A stretch of 64,000 bases of DNA from NCBI RefSeq assembly GCF_031157275.1, contig NZ_JAVIFW010000003.1, forward strand, positions 434,001-498,000, given 5' to 3'. The DNA is from Streptomyces sp. LHD-70 (GTDB lineage: Bacteria > Actinomycetota > Actinomycetes > Streptomycetales > Streptomycetaceae). The notes under the pieces were generated by a model. That model was not told where the DNA came from, did not search any database, and saw only the letters and a list, made by a program, of their open reading frames with translations. A program made the position numbers and the translations under genes. Positions within the stretch are counted from its first letter, which is position 1; every line of letters starts with the position of its first letter. This document shows positions 33,986 through 42,470 of the stretch, piece after piece.

Positions 33986-34924
33986 TCAGGCCGGGTGGTG
34001 CAGCGGCGCCGTGGAGGTGAGCAGAGCCGCACCTCGTACGGCCGCATCCGCGCCGAAGCGAGGCGGCTCGGGGAGCAACTGCCTTAGTGCGGGGAGGAGT
34101 TCGGCCGCGAACGACGCGGCGAGCGGGTCGAGGTAGCGCGGGCCGAGGCCGGTCACGCCGCCGCCGACCACGACCCGGTCGGGTCCGAGCGCGTTGGCCA
34201 GACCGCCGAGTGCGCGGCCCGCGGCTCGCGCCCCGACCGCGATGGCCTCCGCGGCGGCGGCGTCCCCTCGGTCGGCCCGTGCCGCGACCGTCTGCAGTCG
34301 CTCGGCGCGCCGCCCGGAGAGCCGCTCGTACAGGGCCGTGATGCCGGGCCCCGCCGCCACCCCCTCGAGGTGACCGACGGCGCCGCAACTGCACGGCACG
34401 CCGTCCGCCTCCGGGCTCGGCAGATGCCCGAGGTGCCCGGCGACGCCCAGACGTCCGTGCGCCATCCGGCCGTCGACGGCGACCGCACCACCGATTCCGG
34501 TTCCGACCGCCAGGTACAGCAGCGAGGAGCCTTCGGGCAGCGCGGCGAGTTCCGGTCCGGCCGTGGCGCGTACGTCGTTGTCACAGGCCACAGGCGTGCC
34601 TAGGCGTGCGGCGAGGGCCGGGGCTAGCGGGGTGCCGCGCCAGCCGCTGATGGTGTCCGTGGCCCCGGTGACCGTTCCGCTCAGCGGGTCGATCACCCCG
34701 GCGGCGGCGACGCCCACGGCAGTGGCCTCGGCGCCGGACGCCACCTCGGTCGCGGCAGCGGCGAGCGCGTCCAGGACCGCGGTCGCGCCCTCGGTGGCCG
34801 GGGTCGGCCGGGTGTGGCGGGCCAGGACCGTGCCGTCGGCGGCGACGAGCGCGGCGGCGATCTTCGTACCGCCGAGGTCGAGGCCGACGACGGGGCCCGG
34901 AGTGCGCCCGCGGGAGGGGCTCAT
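33986..34924 (-). CDS. nanK: ROK-family kinase, N-acetylmannosamine kinase candidate
   Basis: 312 residues. Phosphate motif VVGLDLGGTKIAAAL, catalytic zone VACDNDVRATAGPELA, LAVGTGIGGAVAVDG, then the ROK zinc motif CSCGAVGHLEG. In that motif the usual third Cys is replaced by His, a tolerated variant. By context it phosphorylates ManNAc before NanE. Its ATG overlaps the nanA stop (ATGA), so translation is coupled. Confidence 0.88.
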   Translation of the reverse strand: MSPSRGRTPGPVVGLDLGGTKIAAALVAADGTVLARHTRPTPATEGATAVLDALAAAATEVASGAEATAVGVAAAGVIDPLSGTVTGATDTISGWRGTPLAPALAARLGTPVACDNDVRATAGPELAALPEGSSLLYLAVGTGIGGAVAVDGRMAHGRLGVAGHLGHLPSPEADGVPCSCGAVGHLEGVAAGPGITALYERLSGRRAERLQTVAARADRGDAAAAEAIAVGARAAGRALGGLANALGPDRVVVGGGVTGLGPRYLDPLAASFAAELLPALRQLLPEPPRFGADAAVRGAALLTSTAPLHHPA

Positions 34925-35880
34925 CGCACCGGCACGAGAGCGGCGCCGCGCAGCCGCGCCGCCACCTCGGCCACCGAGTCGTCGTCCAGCGGGATCTGCG
35001 GGCGCGCGGTCGCACGGCAGTCGACGATGCCGAGCAGCCACAGCGCGGCCTTGAAGGAGCCGAGCGCGGACGAGCTGCGCCCCATGTCCGCCTCGGGACC
35101 GCAGTCCACCATCCCGAACAGCTCGACCAGGCGCTCCTGCTCCTTGGCGGCGAGCTCCAGGTCGCCCGCGCGGACGGCGTCGTAGAGGCGCACGTACCCG
35201 GCCGGGTCCACGTTGCCGATGCCCGGGACCACACCGTCGCAGCCCGCCAACAGCGCTGCGTCGACGGTCAGTTCGGAACCGGTGAGCACGGCGAAGCCGG
35301 GCGCGGGACCGGTGGCGCGGCCCTCGCGGCCGCCGAGCCCGACGAGCAGCCGGCGCAGCCCACCCTCGTCGCCGCTGCTGTCCTTGAGCCCGGCGAGCGT
35401 GCCGTCCTCGGCGAGCTCACGGACGAGGCCGGGGCTCAGCTTGCTGTGCACGGCGACCGGGATGTCGTACGCGAACAACGGCAGGTCCACGGCGGCCCGC
35501 AGCGTGCGGAAGTGGTCGGCGATCTCCTTGGCGTGCGTGCGGGTGTAGAACGGCGCGGTCGCGACCAGCGCGTCGGCGCCGAGCCGGGCGGCGGTGCGGG
35601 CGTGCTCGATGACGCGGGCGGTGGTGGTGTCGATGACGCCCGCGAGGACGGGGACGCGTCCGGCCGCGGTGGCGACCACGGTCTCCAGGGCGGTGGCCCG
35701 CTGCGCGTCCGTGAGGTAGGCGACCTCGCTGGTCGAGCCGAGCGCGAACAGCCCGTGCACCCCGCCCGCGATCAGATGCTCGACGAGCCGCGCCAGGGAC
35801 GCGGTGTCGACCTCGCCTTCCGGCGTGAGCGGGGTGCAGACGGGCGGGACGACGCCCGTGAGGGGCGAGGCGAGGGGCAT
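34921..35880 (-). CDS. nanA: N-acetylneuraminate lyase (DapA/NanA family)
   Basis: 319 residues, TIM barrel aldolase. GVVPPVCTPLTPEGEVD and HGLFALGSTSEVAYLT give the carboxylate-binding GSTSE loop. YDIPVAVHSKLSP holds the catalytic Tyr region and LAGLKDSSGD the Schiff-base Lys. The family cleaves N-acetylneuraminate to ManNAc and pyruvate or acts as dihydrodipicolinate synthase; the nan neighbours decide for the lyase. It is first in the leftward operon, divergent from the GntR gene. Confidence 0.88.
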   Translation of the reverse strand: MPLASPLTGVVPPVCTPLTPEGEVDTASLARLVEHLIAGGVHGLFALGSTSEVAYLTDAQRATALETVVATAAGRVPVLAGVIDTTTARVIEHARTAARLGADALVATAPFYTRTHAKEIADHFRTLRAAVDLPLFAYDIPVAVHSKLSPGLVRELAEDGTLAGLKDSSGDEGGLRRLLVGLGGREGRATGPAPGFAVLTGSELTVDAALLAGCDGVVPGIGNVDPAGYVRLYDAVRAGDLELAAKEQERLVELFGMVDCGPEADMGRSSSALGSFKAALWLLGIVDCRATARPQIPLDDDSVAEVAARLRGAALVPVR

Positions 35881-35908
35881 GGCGGTGGCTCCCGTACGAC
35901 TAGAGGTA

Positions 35909-35923
35909 GGACGTAGGATGTCC
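35909..35923. promoter_or_regulatory. GntR operator candidate at the nanA promoter
   Basis: GGACGTAGGATGTCC on the + strand reads GGACATCCTACGTCC toward nanA. The core GACATCCTACGT matches GACATCCGATGT at the fucosidase promoter (36792-36803) in 10 of 12 positions, in both cases oriented with the gene. It lies 29 nt upstream of nanA and 68 nt upstream of the GntR gene. Confidence 0.55.
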
Positions 35924-35990
35924 CATGTCGGGTCACCATAGACCGGCGTGCACGTGGCAGGTCAAGAGGTGAAGACAGGGGAAACGGAAG

Positions 35991-36677
35991 ATGGCGCGCG
36001 AGAATCTCAGCGAGACGGCACAGGCACGGATCAGGCAGCTGATCCTCGACCGGAAGCTCGGCCCCGGCGATCCGCTGCCCACCGAGTCCGAGCTGTCCGC
36101 GCTGCTCGACATGAGCCGCAACTCCGTACGCGAGGCGCTCAAGGCGCTGCAGGCCGTGCGCGTCATCGAGATCCGGCACGGCTTCGGCACGTACGTGGGC
36201 TCGCTCTCGCTCGACCCGCTGGTGGACGGGATCGCCTTCCGCGCCGCGGTCCGGCACCGGCGCGGCGAGCCGAGCCTGTACGAACTCATGGAGCTGCGCG
36301 AGGCGTTGGAGTCCGGCGTGATCGCCACGGTCGCCGCGACCGTGCCCGCCGACGACCTCGGCATACTGGACGATCTCGTACGGCGGATGGAGGCCGAGGC
36401 TTCGCGCGGTGCCGTCGACGCCGCGACCGACCGGGCCTTCCACCTGGCCCTCTACCGCTCGCTCGGCAACCACCTCCTGAGCGAGGTGCTCGACGCGTTC
36501 TGGGCCGCGATGCGGCAGGTCCGCGACGATCTCGCCGACGACCACCAGGACCCGCACCGCACCTGCGCCCAGCACGCCGAGATCGTCGCGGCGCTGCGGG
36601 CCGGGGACGGGACGTGGGCGGCGGAGGCGATGCGGCGCCACTTCGACGGAATCAGGAAGCGGCTGCCGACGGTGTGA
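35991..36677 (+). CDS. GntR-family (FadR/FCD) transcriptional regulator
   Basis: 228 residues. N-terminal winged helix (IRQLILDRKLGPGDPLPTESELSALLDMSRNSVREALKALQAVRVIEIRHGFGTYV), then an all-helical FCD domain with metal-type residues in ELREALESGV, DRAFHLALYRS and CAQHAEIVAAL. Such regulators sense sugar acids. Its divergence from nanA and the shared motif suggest it represses the nan operon and the next fucosidase gene. ATG 35991 follows GGGGAAACGGAAG. Confidence 0.9.
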   Translation: MARENLSETAQARIRQLILDRKLGPGDPLPTESELSALLDMSRNSVREALKALQAVRVIEIRHGFGTYVGSLSLDPLVDGIAFRAAVRHRRGEPSLYELMELREALESGVIATVAATVPADDLGILDDLVRRMEAEASRGAVDAATDRAFHLALYRSLGNHLLSEVLDAFWAAMRQVRDDLADDHQDPHRTCAQHAEIVAALRAGDGTWAAEAMRRHFDGIRKRLPTV

Positions 36678-36789
36678 GGGGCCTGGGCTGAGGGCCTGGG
36701 CTGGGGGCCTTGGCTGACGGTGCGGCAGACATCGGAGCGATGACTCGGTCGTCGGGCAACTCCTCGGAAGCGATGGCCGGTTGACCCCG

Positions 36790-36818
36790 TTGACATCCGA
36801 TGTATTCGTCCCTACGTT
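36790..36818 (+). promoter_or_regulatory. Sigma-70-type promoter with operator, alpha-L-fucosidase
   Basis: TTGACA (36790-36795), 17-nt spacer, TACGTT (36813-36818). The palindrome ACATCCGATGT (36793-36803) overlaps the -35 box and matches the nanA site, so a repressor bound there would block the polymerase. Confidence 0.6.
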
Positions 36819-36881
36819 CCCCAGCGATCCGCCGCACACGGAAGCGTTCCGCCGCCCGCAGACGCATACAGGAGCCGCCCC

Positions 36882-38720
36882 ATGCGCACACCCCGCAGCC
36901 GCACCAGGCGAAGAGTCATCGCACTGACCCTGCTCCTCACCGCCGCGCTCGCCGCCTCGGCACTGCCCGCCGCCGGCGCGGCACCGGCTCCGAGCCGGTC
37001 GGCGCCGGGGCCCGGCACGGACCACGCCACCGACGACCCGTTCACCGCCGACCGCACCAGCTGGTTCCGGCAGGACCGCTTCGGCATGTTCATCCACTTC
37101 GGCGCCTACTCCAACCTGGAGGGCGAGTACACCCGGCCCGACGGCACGGTCTGCCGCAACGCCGAGTGGATCCAGCGGGAGTGCGGGATCCCGAAGGACG
37201 CGTACGAGAAGCAGGCCGCGGCATTCGACCCGGCGGACTTCGACGCGCGGGCCGTGGTGGCCGCGGCCAAGGACGCGGGGATGAAGTACATCGTCATCAC
37301 GTCCAAGCACCACGACGGCTACGCGATGTGGCCGACGCGGGTCAACTCCTGGAATCTGCGCGACCATTCGGCCTTCGACCAGCGCCGCGACATCCTCGCC
37401 GAGCTGAAGGAGGCAGCCGACGACGCGGGCATCAAGCTCGGCTTCTACTACTCGATCTGGGACTGGCACGACCCGGACTTCCCCGACCCGGCGACCTTCC
37501 CGAAGTACGAGAAACGCATGTACGCCCAACTGAAGGAGCTGGTCGACCGGTACGACCCGGCGCTGCTCTGGTTCGACGGCGAGTGGGACACCGACCGGCC
37601 GCACAACCCGTGGACCGCGAAGGACGGCGAGCGCCTGGAGTCGTATCTGCGTGATCTCGACCCGGAGTTGATCATCAACAACCGGGTCGGCAAACGGCGT
37701 GTCGTGGACGGTGACTACGGCACGCCCGAGCAGGAGATCCCCGACGGGCCGGTCGACGGCCAGCTCTGGGAGTCCTGCATGACGCTCAACGACCACTGGG
37801 GCTACGCCCGTTACGACGAGAACTGGAAGTCCTCCACCACGCTCGTCCGCAACCTCCTGGCCACCACATCGCGCAGCGGCAACTACCTCCTGAACGTCGG
37901 CCCCGACGCCCGCGGCCGCATCCCGGAGCCGTCCCTGAACCGCCTTGCGGAGATGGGGAGTTGGCTGCGTACGGACGGGCAGGGCGAGGCCGTGTACGGG
38001 GCGCGGTACGCGGGGCTCGTCGAGGAACCCGCGTGGGGAGCGGTGAGCCGCAAGGGCGACAAGTTGTACGCGGCGGTCACCCAGTGGCCCGAGCCGGGCG
38101 GCGCGCTGCAGCTCACGGCGCGTACGCCGTTCGAGGTGGAGTCGGCGCGCGTGCTCGGCTCCGACCAGAAGGTCGCGGTCGGGAAGACCGCCGACGGATA
38201 CGCGCTCACGCCGTCCGGCGCGGCCACCAACCCCACCGCCACCGTGGTGGAACTGGCCGTCGACCCGGGCCCCACCGCCCCCGAGGGCCGCGGCAAGGGC
38301 CTCAGGCAGGAGGTCTTCGACAACCCGGAGCTCACCGGGAAGCCGAAGGTCACGCGCGTGGACGCGGACGTCAACCACGCCTGGAAGTACGCCGGTTCAC
38401 CCCACCCGGGCATCCCGTCGGACGGCTTCGGCATCCGCTGGACCGGCACGCTCGAACCGCGCCGCACCGAGACGTACACCCTCACCACCGTCTCCGACGA
38501 CCGGGCCCGCGTGTGGATCGACGGGGAACTGGTCATCGACGCCTGGGACCCGCACGGCCCCCGCGTCGACAAGGCCCAGGTCGCCCTGGAGGCCGGCACC
38601 CGGCACTCGGTCAGGATCGACTACGCGGAGCAGAGCGGCGAGGCCCACATGAAGCTGCTCTCGTCCAGCCCGGGGCAGGAGCAACAGGTCGTGCCGCAGG
38701 CGCAGTTGTACGCGAAGTGA
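36882..38720 (+). CDS. Secreted alpha-L-fucosidase (GH29) with PA14 domain
   Basis: 612 residues: Sec signal to about AGAAP, GH29 catalytic barrel (about 60-400) with FGMFIHFGAYS, VITSKHHDGYAMW and the nucleophile Asp of ALLWFDGEWD, and TSRSGNYLLNVGPDARG. A beta domain follows, then a C-terminal PA14 domain (TETYTLTTVSDDRARVWIDGELVIDAW) that binds glycans. It removes terminal fucose from extracellular glycans. CAGGAG lies 9 nt before the ATG. The promoter motif ties it to the nan regulator. Confidence 0.95.
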   Translation: MRTPRSRTRRRVIALTLLLTAALAASALPAAGAAPAPSRSAPGPGTDHATDDPFTADRTSWFRQDRFGMFIHFGAYSNLEGEYTRPDGTVCRNAEWIQRECGIPKDAYEKQAAAFDPADFDARAVVAAAKDAGMKYIVITSKHHDGYAMWPTRVNSWNLRDHSAFDQRRDILAELKEAADDAGIKLGFYYSIWDWHDPDFPDPATFPKYEKRMYAQLKELVDRYDPALLWFDGEWDTDRPHNPWTAKDGERLESYLRDLDPELIINNRVGKRRVVDGDYGTPEQEIPDGPVDGQLWESCMTLNDHWGYARYDENWKSSTTLVRNLLATTSRSGNYLLNVGPDARGRIPEPSLNRLAEMGSWLRTDGQGEAVYGARYAGLVEEPAWGAVSRKGDKLYAAVTQWPEPGGALQLTARTPFEVESARVLGSDQKVAVGKTADGYALTPSGAATNPTATVVELAVDPGPTAPEGRGKGLRQEVFDNPELTGKPKVTRVDADVNHAWKYAGSPHPGIPSDGFGIRWTGTLEPRRTETYTLTTVSDDRARVWIDGELVIDAWDPHGPRVDKAQVALEAGTRHSVRIDYAEQSGEAHMKLLSSSPGQEQQVVPQAQLYAK

Positions 38721-38721
38721 C

Positions 38722-38763
38722 ACCTGTGGCCGCCGCACCGGTGCGGGTGCGGCGGCCACAGGT
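38722..38763. terminator. Strong hairpin between fucosidase and amylase
   Basis: An 18-bp perfect stem (38722-38739 with 38746-38763), beginning ACCTGTGGCCGCC, loop of 6 nt, separates two convergent genes. No U tract follows. Confidence 0.85.
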
Positions 38764-38780
38764 CGCGGGCGTCGGGCCGG

Positions 38781-40232
38781 TCAGCCGGTGGCGGGGTGGA
38801 ACGCCACCGCCGACTTCGCGGGCAGCTCGACCTTCGCCTTGCCACCGGAGACGGTCACCTCGCGGGCGGTGTCCCCGCTCAGCACGTCGCGGTAGGTGCC
38901 GTCGGGCACCTGCGTGCTGAACTCGGCGGTCACCGCGCCGCCGGTGTTGTTCACGGCGACGAAGCCCTTGTCGCCGCGGCCGAAGCCGATGACGTTGCCC
39001 TGCGGCGACTGGAAGTCGGTGACATCGGCGTCGCCGACGGCCGCGCGCCAGCCCACCATGCCGGTGATCCGCGGGTCGCGGTCCAGGCAGTACCAGGCGC
39101 CGTTGCCGCAGTCCGTGTCCGTGACGAAACCGTCGCCGTTCGCGGGCGGCGAGGCGTCCTTGTTCTCGTACGTGAAGCCCGCGTAGACCGCCGGGTCGGC
39201 GTGCTTCCAGCCCAGCTGGAAGACATTGGCGAGCACCGCCGTGTCACCGTCCTTGTAGGACAGATGGCGGCCCTCGCGCTCGGTGTCGTGGTTGGTCACG
39301 AACGACACCGACTTGTCGGCGGGCAGCTGCCCGTTCCCGAAGTCCCTCAGGGAGGCGATGTCGCCCTGGAACGCGGACTTGAGCCGGTCGGCGGCGGAGA
39401 AGTCGAGTACCTTGCCGCTGCCGTAGTACTCGTCGGGCGGGGGCGTCGGCCCGGGGAACACCTCGTGGAAGACATACGGGCGCGAGCCGTCCGAGGTCTT
39501 GTCCAGCTTGCCGACGATCGCCTCCAGGTCGGCCGCCGGCATGTGCTTCGACGCGTCGATGCGGAAGCCCGAAACGCCCAGCGCTATCTGCGAGTTGAGA
39601 TATCCGGCGATCTTCGAGCGGACCGCCTCACTGCCCGTCTTCAGGTCGGGCAGGCCGAGCAGCTCGCAGTTCTGCACCTCCCACTTGTCGCTCCAGTTGC
39701 TGATGGTGCGGTTGCAGACATCGACGTTGTAGTCGCCGCGCTGGTACATCGCGGGCTGGTACTTGTCGTTGACCTGGGTGCCGCCGTAGCCGGTGCCGGT
39801 CAGGGCCGCGGTGTGGTTGACGACGGCGTCCGTGTAGACCTTCACCCCGGCGTCGTTGCACGCCTTCGTCATCGCGGCGAAGGCTTCCTTGTCGCCGAAG
39901 CGGCTGTTCAGCTCGTAGTTGACCGGCTGGTACACGTCCCACCAGTTGCCGTCCGGCTGGGCGATCGACTCGGCGGGCGGCGCCACCCACACGGCGGCGT
40001 AGCCGGAGGGGCCGAGGACGTCGGTGCACTCGGCGCCCACCGACTTCCAGTTCCACGACCACAGGTTGGCGATCACGTCCTTGCCCGCTGCGGCCTTGGG
40101 TGCCTTCGGCTTGGCCTTCGACTCGGCGGCGGGGGCGGGGCTCGCGTTCGCGGGCTGCAGTACGGCGGCGCCCAGGAGGGCGGCCGAGCCCGCCGCGGCG
40201 GCGGCGACCAGGGACCTGCTGAGCTTGCTCAT
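38781..40232 (-). CDS. Secreted alpha-amylase (GH13)
   Basis: 483 residues: Sec signal ending QPANAS, a Lys/Ala/Pro linker, then the GH13 barrel. Conserved regions: DAVVNHT, GFRIDASKHM (nucleophile Asp), HEVFPG (acid Glu) and FVTNHDTE. It ends in the C domain without a starch-binding module. It cleaves alpha-1,4 glucan outside the cell. AAGGAT 5 nt before the ATG at 40232. MalR-like palindromes occur upstream. Confidence 0.95.
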   Translation of the reverse strand: MSKLSRSLVAAAAAGSAALLGAAVLQPANASPAPAAESKAKPKAPKAAAGKDVIANLWSWNWKSVGAECTDVLGPSGYAAVWVAPPAESIAQPDGNWWDVYQPVNYELNSRFGDKEAFAAMTKACNDAGVKVYTDAVVNHTAALTGTGYGGTQVNDKYQPAMYQRGDYNVDVCNRTISNWSDKWEVQNCELLGLPDLKTGSEAVRSKIAGYLNSQIALGVSGFRIDASKHMPAADLEAIVGKLDKTSDGSRPYVFHEVFPGPTPPPDEYYGSGKVLDFSAADRLKSAFQGDIASLRDFGNGQLPADKSVSFVTNHDTEREGRHLSYKDGDTAVLANVFQLGWKHADPAVYAGFTYENKDASPPANGDGFVTDTDCGNGAWYCLDRDPRITGMVGWRAAVGDADVTDFQSPQGNVIGFGRGDKGFVAVNNTGGAVTAEFSTQVPDGTYRDVLSGDTAREVTVSGGKAKVELPAKSAVAFHPATG

Positions 40233-40362
40233 GGGGATCCTTCTCTGTGGGGGCGAAGGGAGGCAGGCCTGCGGAACATCGATCGTGCGGGATGAGCCAT
40301 GCAACCCTCCTCGGCGGGAGAGCCGACGCGCCACGGCCCCATCGGTGTCTGGCGAATCCTTC

Positions 40363-40376
40363 TGCAAGATCTTGCA
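40363..40376. promoter_or_regulatory. MalR-type operator of the amylase
   Basis: TGCAAGATCTTGCA is a perfect 14-bp palindrome 131 nt upstream of the amylase start. It matches the TTGCAAG half-sites known from Streptomyces amylase promoters controlled by the LacI-type regulator MalR. A second palindrome, GCAAGCTTGC, lies at 40507-40516. The region 40233-40538 holds no gene. Confidence 0.65.
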
Positions 40377-40506
40377 AAAGGATTCATCGTGCGGCGCTGA
40401 AGTTAGTCCCGGCTTGAAGGAGAGGTCAACCCTTCGCGCAGGATGGGGCGGTGGAGTGGCGAGGCGGTAGCGGGCATTCAGGGCGAACGGTGCGTCACGA
40501 CCCTGT

Positions 40507-40516
40507 GCAAGCTTGC
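40507..40516. promoter_or_regulatory. Second GCAAGCTTGC palindrome
   Basis: Perfect 10-bp palindrome sharing the GCAAG half-site with the amylase operator, placed between the amylase promoter and the end of the MAB_1171c-type gene. It may be an auxiliary operator for DNA looping. Confidence 0.4.
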
Positions 40517-40538
40517 GTAAGGGATTGCAGTGCTCTGG

Positions 40539-41744
40539 TCAGCCCGACGCCGCGTCCTGGGGCTGCTGTCGAATCCGGGCGGCGAATTCCGAAACGTGAC
40601 GGGAGCTCAGGAATCGGTAGAGGCGTACGAGATAGGTGATTTCGCGCGGCATGGTGGACTCCGAGCCATGCACTTCCGGAAGCAGCCCGGAATGCACCTC
40701 CTCGTGGCGGCGCGGCTCACCGGCCAAGGCGTCTCGCCGGGCCGCCTCGATCCAGCAGGCCGTGGCCAACAGCCTTTCGCGTTCCCTGAGTTCGCTCTCC
40801 TGGATATGCCGCGCGGCCTCCCGCAGCAGTTCCTCGGAGGCCCAGCCGTCGCGCAGGAAAATGATGCTGTCGCGAATGTCGATGACCCGCTGGTGCAGCA
40901 ACTCCCAGGAATTGCGGAACGTCAGCAGATCGGAGAGCCGTGACTGCGGAGTGACGACGAGGAGTTCCGGAGTGGCCTGCCGCAGGAGTCGCCACAGCCG
41001 GAAGAGCCGCTGCCGACGGTAATAGAACAGCGACGCCTTCCGCAGTGGGTCGATCGCCGCCAGCGAGCAGCCGAGCGCGACCAGGACGAACCGCGCGAAC
41101 GAGCACCAGAACCCGGCGAGCGCGAGCGCGGGCGAGGCGTCCGGATCGAACCAGCGCAGGCCGCGGATCACCAGGTACGGAACCTCGGCGCTGGTGCCGA
41201 GCGCGAGCAGCAGCATGCTGGCGCGCAGCGTCGGGCTCAGCATGCGCAGCCCGTACCGCCAGAAAACGGCCGCCGCCCCGACCGCGGTGACCAGGCCGTA
41301 TCCGACCCAGACGAGCGCGTACGCCACCCACCAGCCGTGCGCCTGCTCGCCGTACCGGTCCTGTTCGTCGGCCAGGACGAAGAACGCGAAGGCGGCGCCC
41401 GCCGTGACGAGGGCGCAGCCGAGGGGGGCGCGGCGCAGCCAGGCCGGTGTGGGCCGGTCCACGGCGCGCAGGGTGAGGGCGAACCACCACACCACCGCGA
41501 AGTCGGTGAGCGCGATCAGCGTGACGGCCAGCTCACCGGCCTTCGGCACGCCCGTGACCTCGTCGACCCAGGCGCCCATCTGGGCCTGGATCAGGAGGGA
41601 ACCGGCGGCGAGCACCAGAAGCACCGCCCAGACCGGCCGTTGACCGGAGCGGCGCAGTGCGGGAATGCGCAGCACGAGGACGGTCCACACGACGGCGAGG
41701 ACCACCCCGCGCATCGTCTCGACCCATGCGGGCACGTCATGCAC
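40539..41744 (-). CDS. MAB_1171c family putative membrane transporter
   Basis: 401 residues. Seven membrane helices in the first 250 residues, then a cytosolic domain rich in charged helices (SLFYYRRQRLFRLWRLLRQATPEL, FRNSWELLHQRVIDIRDSIIFLRDGW). This is the layout of the MAB_1171c/DUF6545 family. It starts with GTG overlapping the upstream ImmA gene by 8 nt, so the two are coupled. In other Streptomyces such pairs usually sit with an XRE regulator, which is not found here. Confidence 0.8.
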   Translation of the reverse strand: MHDVPAWVETMRGVVLAVVWTVLVLRIPALRRSGQRPVWAVLLVLAAGSLLIQAQMGAWVDEVTGVPKAGELAVTLIALTDFAVVWWFALTLRAVDRPTPAWLRRAPLGCALVTAGAAFAFFVLADEQDRYGEQAHGWWVAYALVWVGYGLVTAVGAAAVFWRYGLRMLSPTLRASMLLLALGTSAEVPYLVIRGLRWFDPDASPALALAGFWCSFARFVLVALGCSLAAIDPLRKASLFYYRRQRLFRLWRLLRQATPELLVVTPQSRLSDLLTFRNSWELLHQRVIDIRDSIIFLRDGWASEELLREAARHIQESELRERERLLATACWIEAARRDALAGEPRRHEEVHSGLLPEVHGSESTMPREITYLVRLYRFLSSRHVSEFAARIRQQPQDAASG

Positions 41745-42237
41745 GGGTGGCTCCCAGGAGTTCGGCCGCGCGCTGCTCGACCGCGCTCACGTCACGGGGA
41801 CGCAGCCGGCCGGCCCGCTTCAGGGCGAGCGAGGCGAAGGTCTCGGCGAGCTCCTCCTCGGGGGGGCTGTGGGCGAGCAGCGGCGCGGGCGCGGCGGGCC
41901 GGTCGGCGGCGCGCAGGGCGATGGCCGGGCGGTCGCCGTCGGCCGGCGGCACGACCCGCCGTACCGCAGGGTGCCGTTCGCGGGCGACGAGGAGATGGCA
42001 GATCTCATGGAGCACGATGTGGTCCCGGTGATATCCGGTGGCGGACGAGCGATACAGGATGCGGTCGCCGCGCCCGTCGTCGATCCACATGCCGAAAGGA
42101 AATTCCGGAAGGTCGACGGAATGCAGGGTCAGCGGTCGGCCGCCGATGCGTGCCAGTTCCTGGCAGAGCACATCGACATTCCATGGCCGTGGAAACTCGG
42201 GCAGGCACGCGAGAAGGCCCTTCGCGGCGAGCCGCAT
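41737..42237 (-). CDS. ImmA/IrrE-family metallopeptidase
   Basis: 166 residues. The zinc motif HEICH (HExxH) within DHIVLHEICHLLVARE and a later EEELAETFASLAL giving the third ligand are clear. Members cleave repressors or are toxin-like partners of XRE regulators. The ATG at 42237 has no good ribosome site. A TTG at 42258 preceded by GGAAGG is an alternative. The upstream 210-nt gap has no gene. Confidence 0.82.
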   Translation of the reverse strand: MRLAAKGLLACLPEFPRPWNVDVLCQELARIGGRPLTLHSVDLPEFPFGMWIDDGRGDRILYRSSATGYHRDHIVLHEICHLLVARERHPAVRRVVPPADGDRPAIALRAADRPAAPAPLLAHSPPEEELAETFASLALKRAGRLRPRDVSAVEQRAAELLGATRA

Positions 42238-42470
42238 ATGCCGGTGAGTTATGGCCAAGGACCCTTCCCTGCGTGTCCGCAGGAGCCTTTGCCTGCGTGT
42301 ACGGACGCCGGCGGCTCGTCGCTCTGACGATTCGCGTGCATGGCGAGCGAAAACGCACCCGGCGGGCCCCATGTAACCGGTTCGGCGAAGTGCGAACCAG
42401 CAGAAATCAAGACAGGTACTGCGCGGGATGTGGCAGAAGAACGCCGACCGGGCGGCTGGTACGCCGGTGA

